Assembly (NCBI RefSeq): GCF_029784155.1
Contig: NC_073691.1
Span: 137,900,409 to 137,964,408, forward strand
Origin: Uranotaenia lowii
Lineage: Eukaryota > Arthropoda > Insecta > Diptera > Culicidae
Direction of reading: 5' to 3'
DNA: 64,000 nt
Shown: in pieces, positions 22,516-33,320 of the stretch
Position numbering within the stretch: the stretch's first letter is position 1
How the letters are laid out: each line of letters begins with the position of its first letter
Notes under the pieces: model-generated
The model's input: the letters and a program-made list of their open reading frames with translations, nothing else
Told to the model about the DNA's origin: nothing
The model's database searches: none
Position numbers and translations under genes: made by a program

Positions 22516-23799
22516 GATTTCATCAACATCTACTATCAGAATGTCGGTGGAATCAATTCCTGCGTGACTGATTATCTGCTCGCTACTTCTTGTTCCTGCT
22601 ACGATATTATGACCTTCACCGAAACATGGTTGAACGATCACACTCTCTCCGACCAGATCTTTGGATCCGATTATTCAGTGTTCCGCTGCGATCGAAGACC
22701 CCGTAACAGAAAGATCACAGGTGGTGGGGTGTTACTCGCCGTAAGGTCCAAATTCAGAGCTATGCCAATCGATGATGAATCTTGGCATAACTTTGAGATG
22801 GTGTGGTCTCGTATCGAACTCGGCGACCGGAAGCTTTACGTTGGCGTACTATATTTGCCACCTCATCGTTCGAGAGACGTTTCCTTAGCTGAATCATTCT
22901 CACGCTGCATCTCTAAAATAAGCTCTTTCTGCGCTCCAGAAGATGACATAATCGTCTTAGGCGATTTGAACATGCCAAGTTTAAAGTGGTGTTCCAGCCA
23001 AGCTAGCTTCCTGTATCCTGATCCTGAACGCTCTACTTTTTCGGCTTCTTCGTACATTATTCTAGACTCTTTGAGTACAGCAACCTTACGTCAGATCAAC
23101 AGTGTTGTAAACAAGAACGGCCGGATGCTCGATCTTTGCTTCGCCAATGACGGGTTCCGTTTACCAACTATCGGATCAGCACCTGCACCGCTAGTTAAAG
23201 TAGGCTCACATCACCCGGCTTTACTGGTTACCTTTAATATCTCTAGATTGTGTAACCCCGCTGATAAACTCACACCCTTCTACTTGGACTATAAGAACGC
23301 CGATTTCGATATCATTTCTCGCGTACTGGCCACTATAGACTGGGAATCCGAACTCGAACTAGCTAACCCTAATGCTGCAGCCGAAACTTTCACGCACATC
23401 CTCAACTACGTAATCGACCGTCATGTGCCGAAACGTACCGCCAATGCTAATCCTCGGACTCCATGGGCTACAACAGCTTTACGACAACTGAAAGCAACAA
23501 AAAGGCGTGCCCTTCGAAATTACAACAAGCACAAATCTCCGCATACCAAGGAAGAATATCGCAAACTCAACTCCGCCGATAAAAAAGCCTGTCAACGTAG
23601 CTATCAAAACCATCTTAGTCAAATTCAGCAAAATCTCAAGACTAGCCTAAAATCCTTCTGGAATTACGTCAAGAATCAGCGGAATGAATCTGGAACACCG
23701 TCCTGCATGTTCCTGGATGGCATCATGGCGAACTCTGACTCGGAATCTGCGATTTCTTTGCCAATAAATTCTCGAGCATCTTTGATACATCTTAAATAA
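22516..23799 (+). pseudogene. AP-endonuclease (EEP) domain of the CR1-like LINE
   Basis: An open frame of over 420 codons; the first methionine of the track is 22564 but homology-like sequence (DFINIYYQNVGGINS) extends upstream without a stop. It nicks target DNA in LINE retrotransposition. Visible motifs: YYQN, TETWL, RPRNRKITGGGVLLAV, GDLNMP and the SHHPAL signature in place of the usual S-D/H-H. The linker after the domain is rich in basic residues (KATKRRALRNYNKH). The frame breaks at 23799 shortly before the RT. This is the longest intact reading frame of any transposon here. Confidence 0.75.
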
Positions 23800-23939
23800 C
23801 CGACGACCAACTGAATTGTGCCATCAGGAGTGTTTCACCACTGGGATTTTCTTTAAATGGTATTACAGTCTCGGACACAACCATCTCTAAAGCAGCCACT
23901 AAGCTCAGGCTTATCTTCCAAGCTTCGCTTGACCAGGCC

Positions 23940-24300
23940 ACCTTCCCCTCACTGTAGAAAGAAGCTTACATGTTCCCGGTTCATAAAAAGGGAGATAGGA
24001 ATGATGTTAATAATTACCGAGGAATTTCAGCTCTGTGTGTTATAGCCAAACTTTTCGAATTGGTGGTTTTAGATCCCATTTTCATATTCTGCAAGCACAA
24101 TTTCTCCAACGACCAGCATGGATTTATGCCTCAACGCTCAACCAATCTTCCGAAAATCAATCATTTTCGATCAGCCATGCTGTACTGCATTCAGAGCCAA
24201 CAAATCGAAGCAGTCAATTTTTCCTCTCGAACCAAATCATTTAAACAATCATGCATGACAACGACGCTGTTGTATTTGATACATTCCCGCAAAACATAAT
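23940..24300 (+). pseudogene. RT fragment 1 of the CR1-like LINE
   Basis: The frame reads MFPVHKKGDRNDVNNYRGIS, then KLFELVV and NDQHGFMPQRST, the fingers of a LINE reverse transcriptase (PVHKKGD..NYRGIS, QHGF). It loses homology after about 24200. Confidence 0.75.
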
Positions 24301-24936
24301 GTGGTAAAGAAGGACGCAGACTGTCAGCAACGAACGTCTCGACGATGATTGCCTTCCTTGATGGTTTTCAACCTTCTAGGATCACAACTGATATGTATCA
24401 GTTATGAGAGATGTGTAAAGGTTACAATATGATTTTTAATTTTTCGCTTTGCGTAGAAGGACAAAATCATTACTAGGTAACCGCAATGAACTGTCCAGAA
24501 TTTGCTACGGCTTTTTGAAACATGTGGTCCTATTATTGCTTCAGATTTTTCCTTCTGAAACATTCATGATCGTCTATCAATACCGTACATTATTAACAAT
24601 GATGCGAGGATAGACGTTCGGGAATGATTGAGGGAGCGACATTCAAAATGTATCATCAAGTATGTCGATCACCGCCACGTGACGAATAGCAACGGTAGTT
24701 CCCGATGGGGCATGGTATATTTTTATGTATCTAGTTAGTGTTGATGCTCGACAAATATTCAACGGATACTTTAACCACGTGCGTGTCACAGCACTCGGAG
24801 ATATCAGCATTCTAGCTAGAAACCAATCCTGATTGCTTTTCTTGAGCGATATTCCGAACATTGCGCTCAACATCAACTAACTAAGTAACCTTGACCTCGT
24901 TTGTGCATGAAAGTTTTGCAAAGAAATCCTAAACTG
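24300..24936. other. Unassigned insertion or scrambled segment within the LINE
   Basis: In an intact LINE only about 30 codons separate QHGF from the AFDKV motif; here there are about 800 bp. A minus-strand open frame (24643-24876) has no domain I recognise. No terminal repeats were found. Confidence 0.4.
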
Positions 24937-25700
24937 ATGCCATCTATACCGATCTGTCTGCCGCATTCGACAAGGTGAACCATGATATAGACATCGGAAA
25001 GCTCCCGCGTTTAGGATTTTGTGGATCTCTTATTGGCTGGTTCCGCAGTAACCTTACTGGACGTAAATTGACAGTTCGTACGGGTAACTGCTTTTCCAGG
25101 CAATTCTCAGCTTTATCAGGCGTGCCTCAGGAAAGTCATTTAGGGCCGTTAGTATTCCTAATCTACTTCAATGACGTGCTGCAACTATTTGATGGACCAA
25201 AATTGGACACCCGTTCTCAGCCGTTTACTTCCTTGAAAACGATGCAATCTCTCGAGCTCAACACGTTAAAGATCTTGGTATGATCCTCGACGCGCGGCTG
25301 GATTTTAAGAATTACACCAACTATATCGTTGACAAAGCCTCCAGAAGTCTGGGTCTTCTTTTCCGCATGACGAAGGACTTTAAAAACATAGCCATCTACT
25401 GCCTGAAGAGTCTTTACTGCAGTCTGGTTCGATAGATCCTCGAATATGCTTTTGCGGTTTGGTGCCTATATTATCAAAACGGTTCTGATCGCATCGAAGC
25501 CATCCAACGACGTTTTTTGAGGTATGCCCTTCGACACTTAAACTGGCAAGACTTTTTTCGACTTCCCAGCTACGAAAGTCGCTGCCTGATCGACATCGAC
25601 ACGCTGCAAGCCCGCAGGACCGCCACTCGTGCGTCTTTCGTCGCTGATCTGCTTTCATCAAGAATCGACTTTACTGCACTTTTGGAAGTTCTTCGACTTA
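24937..25700 (+). pseudogene. RT fragment 2 of the CR1-like LINE
   Basis: Motif A reads YTDLSAAFDKVNHD, motif B region LSGVPQESHLGPLVFLIYFNDV, then after a gap the thumb/C-terminal HVKDLGMILDARLDF, RSLGLLFRMTKDF and RRFLRYALRHL. The FADD motif is missing and there are at least two frameshifts and one in-frame stop (near 25434). Confidence 0.75.
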
Positions 25701-25713
25701 GCGTCCGACCTCG

Positions 25714-25958
25714 TGTCATTTTTGTCATTTTTGTCATTTTTGTCATTTTTGTCATTTTTGACATTTTTGTCATTTTTGTCATTTTTGTCATTTTTGTCAT
25801 TTTTGTCATTTTTGTCATTTTTGTCATTTTTGTCATTTTTGTCATTTTTGTCATTTTTGTCATTTTTGTCATTTTTGTCATTTTTGTCATTTTTGTCATT
25901 TTTGTCATTTTTGTCATTTTTGTCATTTTTGTCATTTTTGTCATTTTTGTCATTTTTT
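25714..25958. repeat. (GTCATTTTT)n microsatellite, about 27 copies
   Basis: A nearly perfect 9-bp repeat with one variant unit (GACATTTTT) near 25759. Because the unit is a multiple of three, all six frames stay open and give spurious repeat proteins. It sits at the 3' end of the LINE, where CR1-type elements typically end in short tandem repeats. Confidence 0.95.
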
Positions 25959-25959
25959 T

Positions 25960-27584
25960 TTATTTGCCTCAAGTCGTCTGAAGTCATTTAGCAACAAATC
26001 CAAATTTTCTATTTCTCTGATTTCCTTTGGTCCCCCCTAAATGATTTTCGACGAAAAAAACCATTAGTATTGATTGGAACTTCTAGATTGAATTGATTGA
26101 GCTGAAGTCTTGCAGAGGTCAAAGTTTTTTGTCAATCAACAAAGATTAAAAATCGGTGTTTGATATTCGACATGACAATGATCCCATTTGACAGTCACAT
26201 TTGTCGGGATAAACTATCAATCAAAAAGTCCAAATGACCAAATCATCACCTTCATTTCAGCCATTAATTATAACTGTACGCAACGTTTTATTTTGTAGAT
26301 TGAAATTTAATTAAAAACAGCATCATCAACACCATCGCGTTGCGTTGCATGGCTCACGAGTGTTAAAAGTGCGTAGATACCACACGTTAGGTCCTACGCG
26401 TATGAAAATTGATGGATTTTCCACCTGTAGATTGATTGCTGCATATGACCCAATCGGGTTCCGTCATCATCAGAGCCTGGTCATCTTCCGTTCCGGGCTT
26501 CTGGCCGGATGTGCGGCAGCGTCGAGATTCTTGCGAAACGATTCATCAATTTCGATCAGAAGACCAATTTTTGTGCCCATCAAATCTGTGAGTGTTTGTG
26601 TATGTTTGTGTATGGGATTGGGATCTCCATTGATGGGCCCGCTGACCAGAAACGAATGAGATGAGTAATTTCAATTCGTTCGGCCTGATTAATTTATCCA
26701 CCGTCGTTGGGCTTCTGGGTTCCGATATGTGATGCTTGTTTTTTGATCAAAAATTTATCATTTATTTAATTTTTCTGAAGTGCTTTCCTATTGAAACGGA
26801 TAATTGCTGTAGATCAAAAAGATTAAAAGAATCAAAGGAATACCGAGTAGAAGGCACGAAATCTGAAGAGAAAATGAGTTTTACCTTTTTGAAAATGGTT
26901 TCTTAAATGATTTTTTTTAAGGCTCTCCGGATTTTTTATTGTTTCGTGTATCGAAGTTCATCAGGTAATTTACAAAAAGTGGATTCATATTTTATCGTGA
27001 ACTGTTGTAATAGTTGTTATCTTTTTTTTGGTACCAACATTTTTCTTCATTACTACCTGATCCAGAAGCGACCAAGCCTAAGGATCAAGGATAATCGATT
27101 CAACTTAGTTTCAAAAGCCGCATGAGCTTAAGAACGGAGATTCAATACTTTTTTTCATCCTTAATTCCCTCAATTGTTTTTAAATTAGTCATCATGTATC
27201 AGCTAACTTGGACTAGAAAATTTCGACTGTTGAGGCACCGCACACTTCGGAAAATTGAGTCAACGTTGATTTTATCATCCCCCTTCATTTTTCAATTGAT
27301 TCAGAAAAAAAAAATGTCCTTTCAAACAAGATAGGTCAAATAGTGAAATCCAAATCATCTTATTTATGGATTATTTAAAAAAAATTGGGAAAATCAGGAG
27401 TTACAAAGACATTATATCTCCAATCGATTATTCGGATATTTTCACTTATGGTAAGTATTTTTTCATCGATTTTGTTCGTGTAGGAGGGAATATATTGAAT
27501 TTCTTCGCGTTTGCCGCGTTCTTTTTTGCCGATCGTACAATGGAGCATGAAAAAAAAATCCGACTATCTGTAATTTTACCATAA
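25960..27584. other. Mostly unique intergenic DNA
   Basis: Between 26330 and 26660 the GC content is higher and the sequence looks unique, with a TGTGTATGTTTGTGTATG run near 26592; a 104-codon open frame there has no recognisable domain. 26740-27560 is A+T-rich with small shadow frames only. Confidence 0.4.
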
Positions 27585-27723
27585 AGGGTATTCGGATCAA
27601 AAAATGGTCAACTTAAATTCACCGTATTTTATCTTATCATTCATATAAAAAACCTTATTTTTGTAGGTGTGTGTAGAATGATGCTTCTTTTTGGATTTCG
27701 ACATAAGGTCTTTTGTTTTCAAA

Positions 27724-28886
27724 ATGGCGTCCAACCAAGGGAAGCTACGAATCAGACTATTGAACATGCGTTGTTAAAATCCACTCTGCTCGCACGTAGA
27801 AATAGCAAAATCGTTGAATGTGGTGAAATCAACCGTCACCAAAGTAAGAAAAGTGTTCGGGGAACGTAATCCGACAACTGGGAAACCTGAATCTGAGGGA
27901 AATCTAAATCCGGAAGCCGCAGTGACGAACAGAAGAGTAGCTAGCACTTTCAATCGAAACTCCAATCTCTCCGTTCGAGATGTCGCCAATAAATTGGGAA
28001 TATCGTCTACAACCGTGCATAAAGCTGAAAAAGGTAGTGACTGCTAATCGCAATGAACGCAAGTCTTCTAAGCCAGCGGGCATGAGATCGAATCCCGGTC
28101 ACGGCACACATAGTACACTTTCTGTGGGTTGGTGGTTTTAGCATTTGTAAGATGCTAGCCATCATATCCTCGAAAGATGTACGCTTGCTTAGAGTTAAGA
28201 AAAGGAAATCTCTTCGAGGAAACATCAAGTTTCATTGAGATCCTGTATGTGTTTGTGTTCGTTTTATAAAAAAAAGCAAAACCTTACGGCAAAAAGAAGA
28301 TTTCGGAAGCTGTATACTATACGACATTGTTGACAAAGTTTGATTGCGTGGTAAATGAAACCCACGCCAAGGCAGAGTCCGGACAGCTTCCGGGACAAGA
28401 GTTTTATACAGTAACCGGATGGGGAAAGTTGGTAGACATTTTCAAGCATATTAAACTATCAAAGTTTGCCAAGAAATATCTCGTTTGGAAAGCAGTCTGT
28501 ACCTGAGGCTTGAAAAGCGACATTTTCGTTGCAGCCGAGACCGTCAACCAGGAAATTAACTTAGGTAAAAGAGTGTCTTCAAAAGCGTTTGCCGCCTTTC
28601 CTGAAGAAATATGACTTGTCTGTGCTGTTTTGTCCGGATTTGACATCCTGCCTTTGAAAAAGGCCATGGAGTAGTATGCCGCTAACAACATTCAGGTTGT
28701 GCCCAAGGATAAGAACCGTATCATTATTGGACGATAGTTAAGCAAAACCGTAAGAAGACCCAAAAAACTGTTATCAGCGAGAAGCAGTTCAAAGCCAACT
28801 GATGTTTGTCGCCGAAGAAAGAGGATAAAATGACTGTACAAAATCTGATGGCAGGCGTCAAAGGAACCAGAATCTTAACTCAGTAG
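27724..28886 (+). pseudogene. ITmD37E transposase pseudogene
   Basis: It starts MASNQGKLRIRLLNM at 27724. A helix-turn-helix region follows in another frame (27814-28040: RRVASTFNRNSNLSVRDVAN, KLGISSTTVHKAEK). After the SINE come LYT..LLTKFDCVVNETHAK, FRQLPGQEFYTVTGWGK, HIKLSKFAKKYLVWKAVC and GLKSDIFVAAETVNQEI. It would catalyse cut-and-paste transposition. The first catalytic Asp (normally in a D-D-E-T-Y-like motif) reads NETHA, so it is lost, and multiple frameshifts are present. Confidence 0.8.
28033..28262 (+). mobile_element. tRNA-derived SINE inside the transposase pseudogene
   Basis: From the box-B-like GAGATCGAATCCCGGTCACG onward it matches the copy at 31273-31514, through TTTTAGCATTTGTAAGATGC to GTGTTCGTTTTATA. 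Its box A region is more decayed than in the other copy. Confidence 0.75.
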
Positions 28887-29004
28887 TTTTTCTTCTTTGT
28901 TTCATATTGAACTTAAAAAAATAAAATACTTTGATTTTTTTTAAAGAAACAAATACTCGATTTACACGCAATTTAGTGTGACTACTTTTTGATCCGAACA
29001 CCCT

Positions 29005-30883
29005 GAAGTCTGTGGTGCTGTATGAACTTTAATATCATTAAAAATTTGAATGACCGTAATGTAGGGAGAAACGCTTATCAACTCTGGACTCCTTAATTAC
29101 GAGCGGTGACAGCTTCCAATTCAATTCAACTACAAAACTAAATATTGTAGAATACTTGGAATTTATACAGAAATAAATGATAAAATTAAACATTTTAGCT
29201 AGTTTTGTCTTTTATTTGTGAATTAATTGGCACCATTGCTGAAAGGAAGAAGAAATATTCTGATTCTTTTAAATAACAACACTTGTCAAAATTTAAAGTT
29301 GTTTTTGGTGATTATTTTTAACAACTCTTGAAAACATATTTGTTCCGTCACCTGGAAAATAATAAAGGTGAAAGCAGAGTCGCAACAAGTCAGCTTCGCA
29401 TCGATAAATTATCTTCCAGCTCGATAGGCAACCTCTTATATGGTGTTGATACCGAAATAGATACCTATCTATGCTCGAAAAATATGTTTTTGTTGGCTGG
29501 GTCCAAAAATAAAGCCAAGCATCTAAATAAAACCAGCATTGAGAGATCATCGAATTTAGGTTTATGCATCCTTAAACAGACAACAGAAGCGAACGATGTT
29601 CAACGATGTGAGCTTAAAATGCAAACTTTCCTTAAATCCTGAATAAGCAGCGCTTAAAATAAATGGAAAATTATGAAATTTTGAAATTTTCCACTATTTC
29701 TTTTCTTCCCGATTCTGTTATTTTAATTTGTTGTTCAAGTGCGACGGATAGGTGTTGGCGGCTTGTGGCTGTAGTGGTTTGTTGCGTGATGTGTGGCGGC
29801 GGTGGCTGGCGGGGAGGGATAAAATATAATGTATAGTGACAATTAGTGACAGTGAAGTTACAAGTGAGAATCTTGAAATTTCCTGAGTCTCCAGTTAGAA
29901 TAATTTCAGCTAAGGAGGCTCTGTAGGGCCGATCTACTTTTGGTTTATCGATCTTGTTTGCTTTGATGTTACTCTACGTTAGAAAGTAGGCTACCTACAT
30001 GGGTCTTGAGGTGGACTTTAACTTTGCGTTTGAAACTGCTTTTGTTACTTATGAGTTTCGAGTTTATTGGTAAACTGTTGTTATTCGTTTTCCCGAAATA
30101 TTCTGGAGACCTTTTCATATTCTCGGTGTTAGTCCTTCTTTGTAGTAGATTTCCTCTTGACCGTGTGGAAAACCTGTGATTTTGATGTTAAACTTGTTGG
30201 TTGTGGTGAAAAAGAGGGTTGTGTAGCATGTTGTGGTTCCATACAATACTCTGAAGCTCTCTGAGTGTGGCTATTGGTAGGATAGACTCTGAAGCTTTTT
30301 GGAACAGGTTTAACGTTGAAGAAAGTATGAGTTTTTAATAAACTGCTTTGAGACATCAGTTTAGTACAGCCTGTAGTGGTTTTATGTTGCTTTTCTCAGC
30401 AGCACCGCAGATGAAGAGGGAATACTGTACAAAACGCACTAGCGCGATAAGATGGCTTATGAAAAATATTGCAAAAATACACTAACGTTTTCCTTCTAAT
30501 GTTTTTTTTGTAATTTTTATTGCAGAAAACAAGGGTTTTCATCATTTATTACATGAAAAGTACAGTAAAACCAATTCGGTTCTAAGAAAAAGAAGGAATA
30601 ATGGAATCAACATGACACTTTTTTTTTTCATGGGTAACATATAAGGTTTTTGTGCTTAACCAGCCTACGCAATCTGATGAAACTACAGCTTATCGTTTTT
30701 TCACTAGGCACTTTCGGAAGACTATAAACATTTTGTTGTATTTTACTTACTTCAACATATTTTAACTTAAACCAATCATACCAAAATTGGGGTAGAATTC
30801 CCACAAGACCACGTGTTCCACGTTAAAGTTTTGAATGCTGATAATTTTTGAGAAAACCCGAATATACGCTGGGGAATTAGGAA
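29005..30883. other. Intergenic DNA, no gene recognised
   Basis: A 104-codon plus-strand open frame at 29328-29642 and a 75-codon minus-strand frame at 30129-30356 (rich in S, T, P and Q) have no recognisable motif. 29740-29820 is G/T-rich. No terminal repeats found. Confidence 0.4.
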
Positions 30884-30972
30884 TTAGAGAACGGTTGCCA
30901 TGGACCAAGTGAATTTTAGGAATTATGTTCGTCAAGTTATGTCGTGAGACGGAATACTATGTAAATAAATAA
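30884..30972 (+). pseudogene. Short 3' end of the RTE-like element (family of 38866-43520)
   Basis: GAGAACGGTTGCCATGGACC and the following GTTCGTCAAGTTATGTCGT match 19030-19090 and 43460-43500, ending in an (AATA)-type tail. It is a severe 5' truncation. Confidence 0.75.
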
Positions 30973-31139
30973 AATTAAACTTCGTTGCCTACCTGAAAGC
31001 ATTTTATCTATAAGGATGTAGAAAAGTGTATTTTGAAAAGCGAAATTTTCGATAAGTTGAACAATAATAAATGATGTTTTGCCAAAGCATGGTTTGTTTA
31101 TAAAAATACGATGAACATGTAATTAAACATTCGATGTTT

Positions 31140-31690
31140 CAACGTTTTTGCTCGTTAGGTCGTTCTTGCTCTTCTCGTTTTAAACGCGTGATAAAATTCG
31201 GTGCGTTGCACCGGTGAAAAGTGCATTGTATGTCTATGACAATGCCACGTTAGGACGTTTTGCTCTTCTCATTTTAAGCGCCGCCGGTCGTGGCCTAGAG
31301 GATAGCGTTCCAGTCTTCTTAGCCAGAGTCCATGAGATCGAATCCCGATCACGGCACATGTAGTACTCTTTCTGTGGTCTGGTGGTTTTAGCATTTGTAA
31401 GATGCTAGCCATAATATCCTTGAAAGATGTACGTCTTAGAGGTTAAGTAAATTAGATCTCTTCAAAGAAACATGAAGTTTCACTGAGATCCTATATGTGT
31501 GTGTTCGTTTATAAGCGCGCGTTAAAATTGTGCATTGTACGTGTATGACAATGCCACGTTAGGACGTTTTTGTTATTCTAGTATTAAGCGCGCGATAATC
31601 TTCGGTGAGTTGCACCGGTGCTAAATGCATTGTATGTGTATGACAATGCCACGTTAGGACGTTTTGCTCTTAATAAAAACAATCCTTTCC
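31140..31690. repeat. About 103-bp tandem repeat, interrupted by a SINE
   Basis: The phrase GACAATGCCACGTTAGGACG recurs at about 31240, 31548 and 31641, with a diverged copy at 31150. Each unit also has TTAAGCGCGCGATAA-like and GTTGCACCGGTG phrases. Removing the SINE brings the units into register. Confidence 0.7.
31273..31514 (+). mobile_element. tRNA-derived SINE, best copy
   Basis: Box A-like GTGGCCTAGAGGATAGCG and box B-like GAGATCGAATCCCGATCACG are correctly spaced, followed by a 170-bp body. A TAAGCGC match on both sides is a likely target duplication. The second copy (28033-28262) lies in an ITmD37E element. Confidence 0.75.
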
Positions 31691-31983
31691 TTTCCCCGAT
31701 GAACCGTAAGGACGTGGCCGGCGCCGTTATTGACCATAAAAGATAAGGAACCTTCGAAACGTGAATACAGAAAATGGTAAGCTAATCCCAAGCCCCATTT
31801 ATTTGGATCTATGTACAATTTTGATGGTTCTTGTCAATCACGGAGTAGCAACTACTGAAATGTACGGGTTGTCTAAGCTCAAGCTCATTCGATGTTTCAA
31901 TAATTGCATTTCGTAAATATAATCATTGTTCTTTTCTCACCACCCTTTCCATCTGGTGCGTTTTCTCCACTTGTTTTGGCGTT
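31690..31983. other. Possible LINE 3' remnant
   Basis: The phrase GGACGTGGCCGGCGCCGTTA near 31711 looks like the 3' region of a mosquito non-LTR element, but no coding part is attached. Confidence 0.3.
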
Positions 31984-33165
31984 CTACCCACTACGAATCA
32001 CACTATCAACGAATTCCAGGACTCTCTTTTGCTGGTGTTCGTTGATTTCGAAAAAGCATTCGACCGACATAACCATGAAAGAAAACATCTGGGTGGCTCT
32101 AAGGCGACGAGGAGTCCCAGAGAAACTAGTCCATCTTATCGAAGCACAGTACGAGGCATTTTTGCACGACGGAGACTTGTTCGAACCAATCCCGGTAACT
32201 GCTGGAGTGAGACAGGGATGTATTTTATCACCGCTACTTTTTCTCATCGTAATGGGTGAGATTCTGACTGGATCGATCGACTGTGCACCGAACCGAGGAT
32301 TGCCGTGGAATCCTTCAACAATGGAGCAACTGAACGACCTTGACCTGGCTGACGATATTGTTTTGCTCGCCCAAACAAAATCGGATATGCAGAGCAAACT
32401 CGACGACCTCACCGAAAGTTCCAAGGTAGCAGGTCTCAAAGTCAATGTCGGAAGGACCAAGTCGATGGAGATCAACACAGTAAATCCCTCCAGTTTCATG
32501 GTAGCTGGGCAACAAGATGAGAAAGCCTTGAGATAAGACCCAGTGCTTCCAGTATTTTGGTAGCCAGATAACGCCTAATGGTGGTACCAGCAAAGACATC
32601 GAAACCCGGATCAGAAAGGCCCGATTTGCATCTGCGAGTCTCCAAAGCATCTGGCGGTCACGCCAGATCTCTCTACGAACAAAAATCCGAATCTTCAACT
32701 CAAACATCAAATCCGTATTGCTGTACGGGTGCGAAACTTGGTGCACATATGTGGAAACGACGCGAAAACTGCTAGTATTTGTAAACCGCTGCCTGCGGAA
32801 TATCATCCGCGCTTGGTGGCCTGGCAACTGGATCTCAAATGAGGAACTACATCGCCAGTGTCATCAAACGGCGCTAGAAATCGAGATTCGGGAACGTAAG
32901 TGGAGATGGATTGGGCACACGCTGCGGAAAGATGAAAACGAGATTTGCAGAGAGGCACTAGATTGGAATCCAGAAGGTCATCGAAGAATAGGCAGACCCA
33001 GAAACTCGTGGTGGCGAAGTCTAGCCGCTGAAATCCGAACTGTCGACGAGAATCTTGACTGGGACCAGGTGAAGACGCTGGCTCCGGATCGTCAACAGTG
33101 GAGGTCTTTTACCACGGCCCTATGCACCGGAGGATCGGCGCGGGTTCATTAAGTAAGTAGTAAGT
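31984..33165 (+). pseudogene. RTE-like reverse transcriptase, 5'-truncated (second RT family)
   Basis: Motif A LLVFVDFEKAFDR (frame of 32029), then VALRRRGVPEKLVHLIEAQY, GVRQGCILSPLLF, the catalytic LADDIVLLAQ, and after a frameshift near 32530 LLYGCETW and RERKWRWIGHTLRKDENEIC. It ends in a TAAG-type tail near 33150. It copies RNA into DNA at the target site in a live element; here small indels after motif A and between thumb and C-terminus break it. RTE affiliation is inferred from the lack of RNase H and the tetranucleotide tail. Related copies are on the minus strand at 58956-61655 and at 63661 to the window end. Confidence 0.8.
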
Positions 33166-33320
33166 CTACAAAAATTTGCCTTAGGATCTTAATAAGTATC
33201 GGGTTAAAGCATGGTTCATCCAAAATCTGGACACACTGTTAACTATACCATAGCGCTCCTAGTTGTCGGATCTGGAATATTTTGACAGTACTTTGTTTGG
33301 AAATGTTTCTTCTATCAATG

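Larger units (their letters stand above)
22400..25960 (+). mobile_element. CR1-like non-LTR retrotransposon, degenerate
   Basis: An endonuclease region (22516-23799), an RT N-terminal part (23940-24300), an unassigned gap (24300-24936) and an RT/C-terminal part (24937-25700) follow in order on one strand and end in a 9-bp microsatellite. Clade assignment to CR1 is from memory of similar mosquito endonuclease phrases (IYYQNVGGINS, TETWLND). Several frameshifts and stops, and loss of the RT catalytic Asp-Asp box, make it inactive. Confidence 0.75.
27585..29004 (+). mobile_element. ITmD37E-type Tc1/mariner element, degenerate
   Basis: Terminal repeats AGGGTATTCGGATCAAAAA (27585) and, inverted, AGGGTGTTCGGATCAAAAA (to 29004). 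The inside carries a broken transposase with the mosquito ITmD37E style N-terminus. A SINE (28033-28262) splits it. The TA target duplication is not preserved on either side, so the flanks have mutated. Confidence 0.8.

Noticed and set aside
25517..25991. Repetitive FVI/SFL or MTK/KND proteins of 109-154 aa on both strands
   Set aside because: They come from the 9-bp microsatellite, which is open in all six frames; no gene.
26345..26659. 104-aa frame in a unique GC-richer block
   Set aside because: No recognisable motif, and the end runs through a TGTGTATG repeat; evidence is too weak for a gene call.
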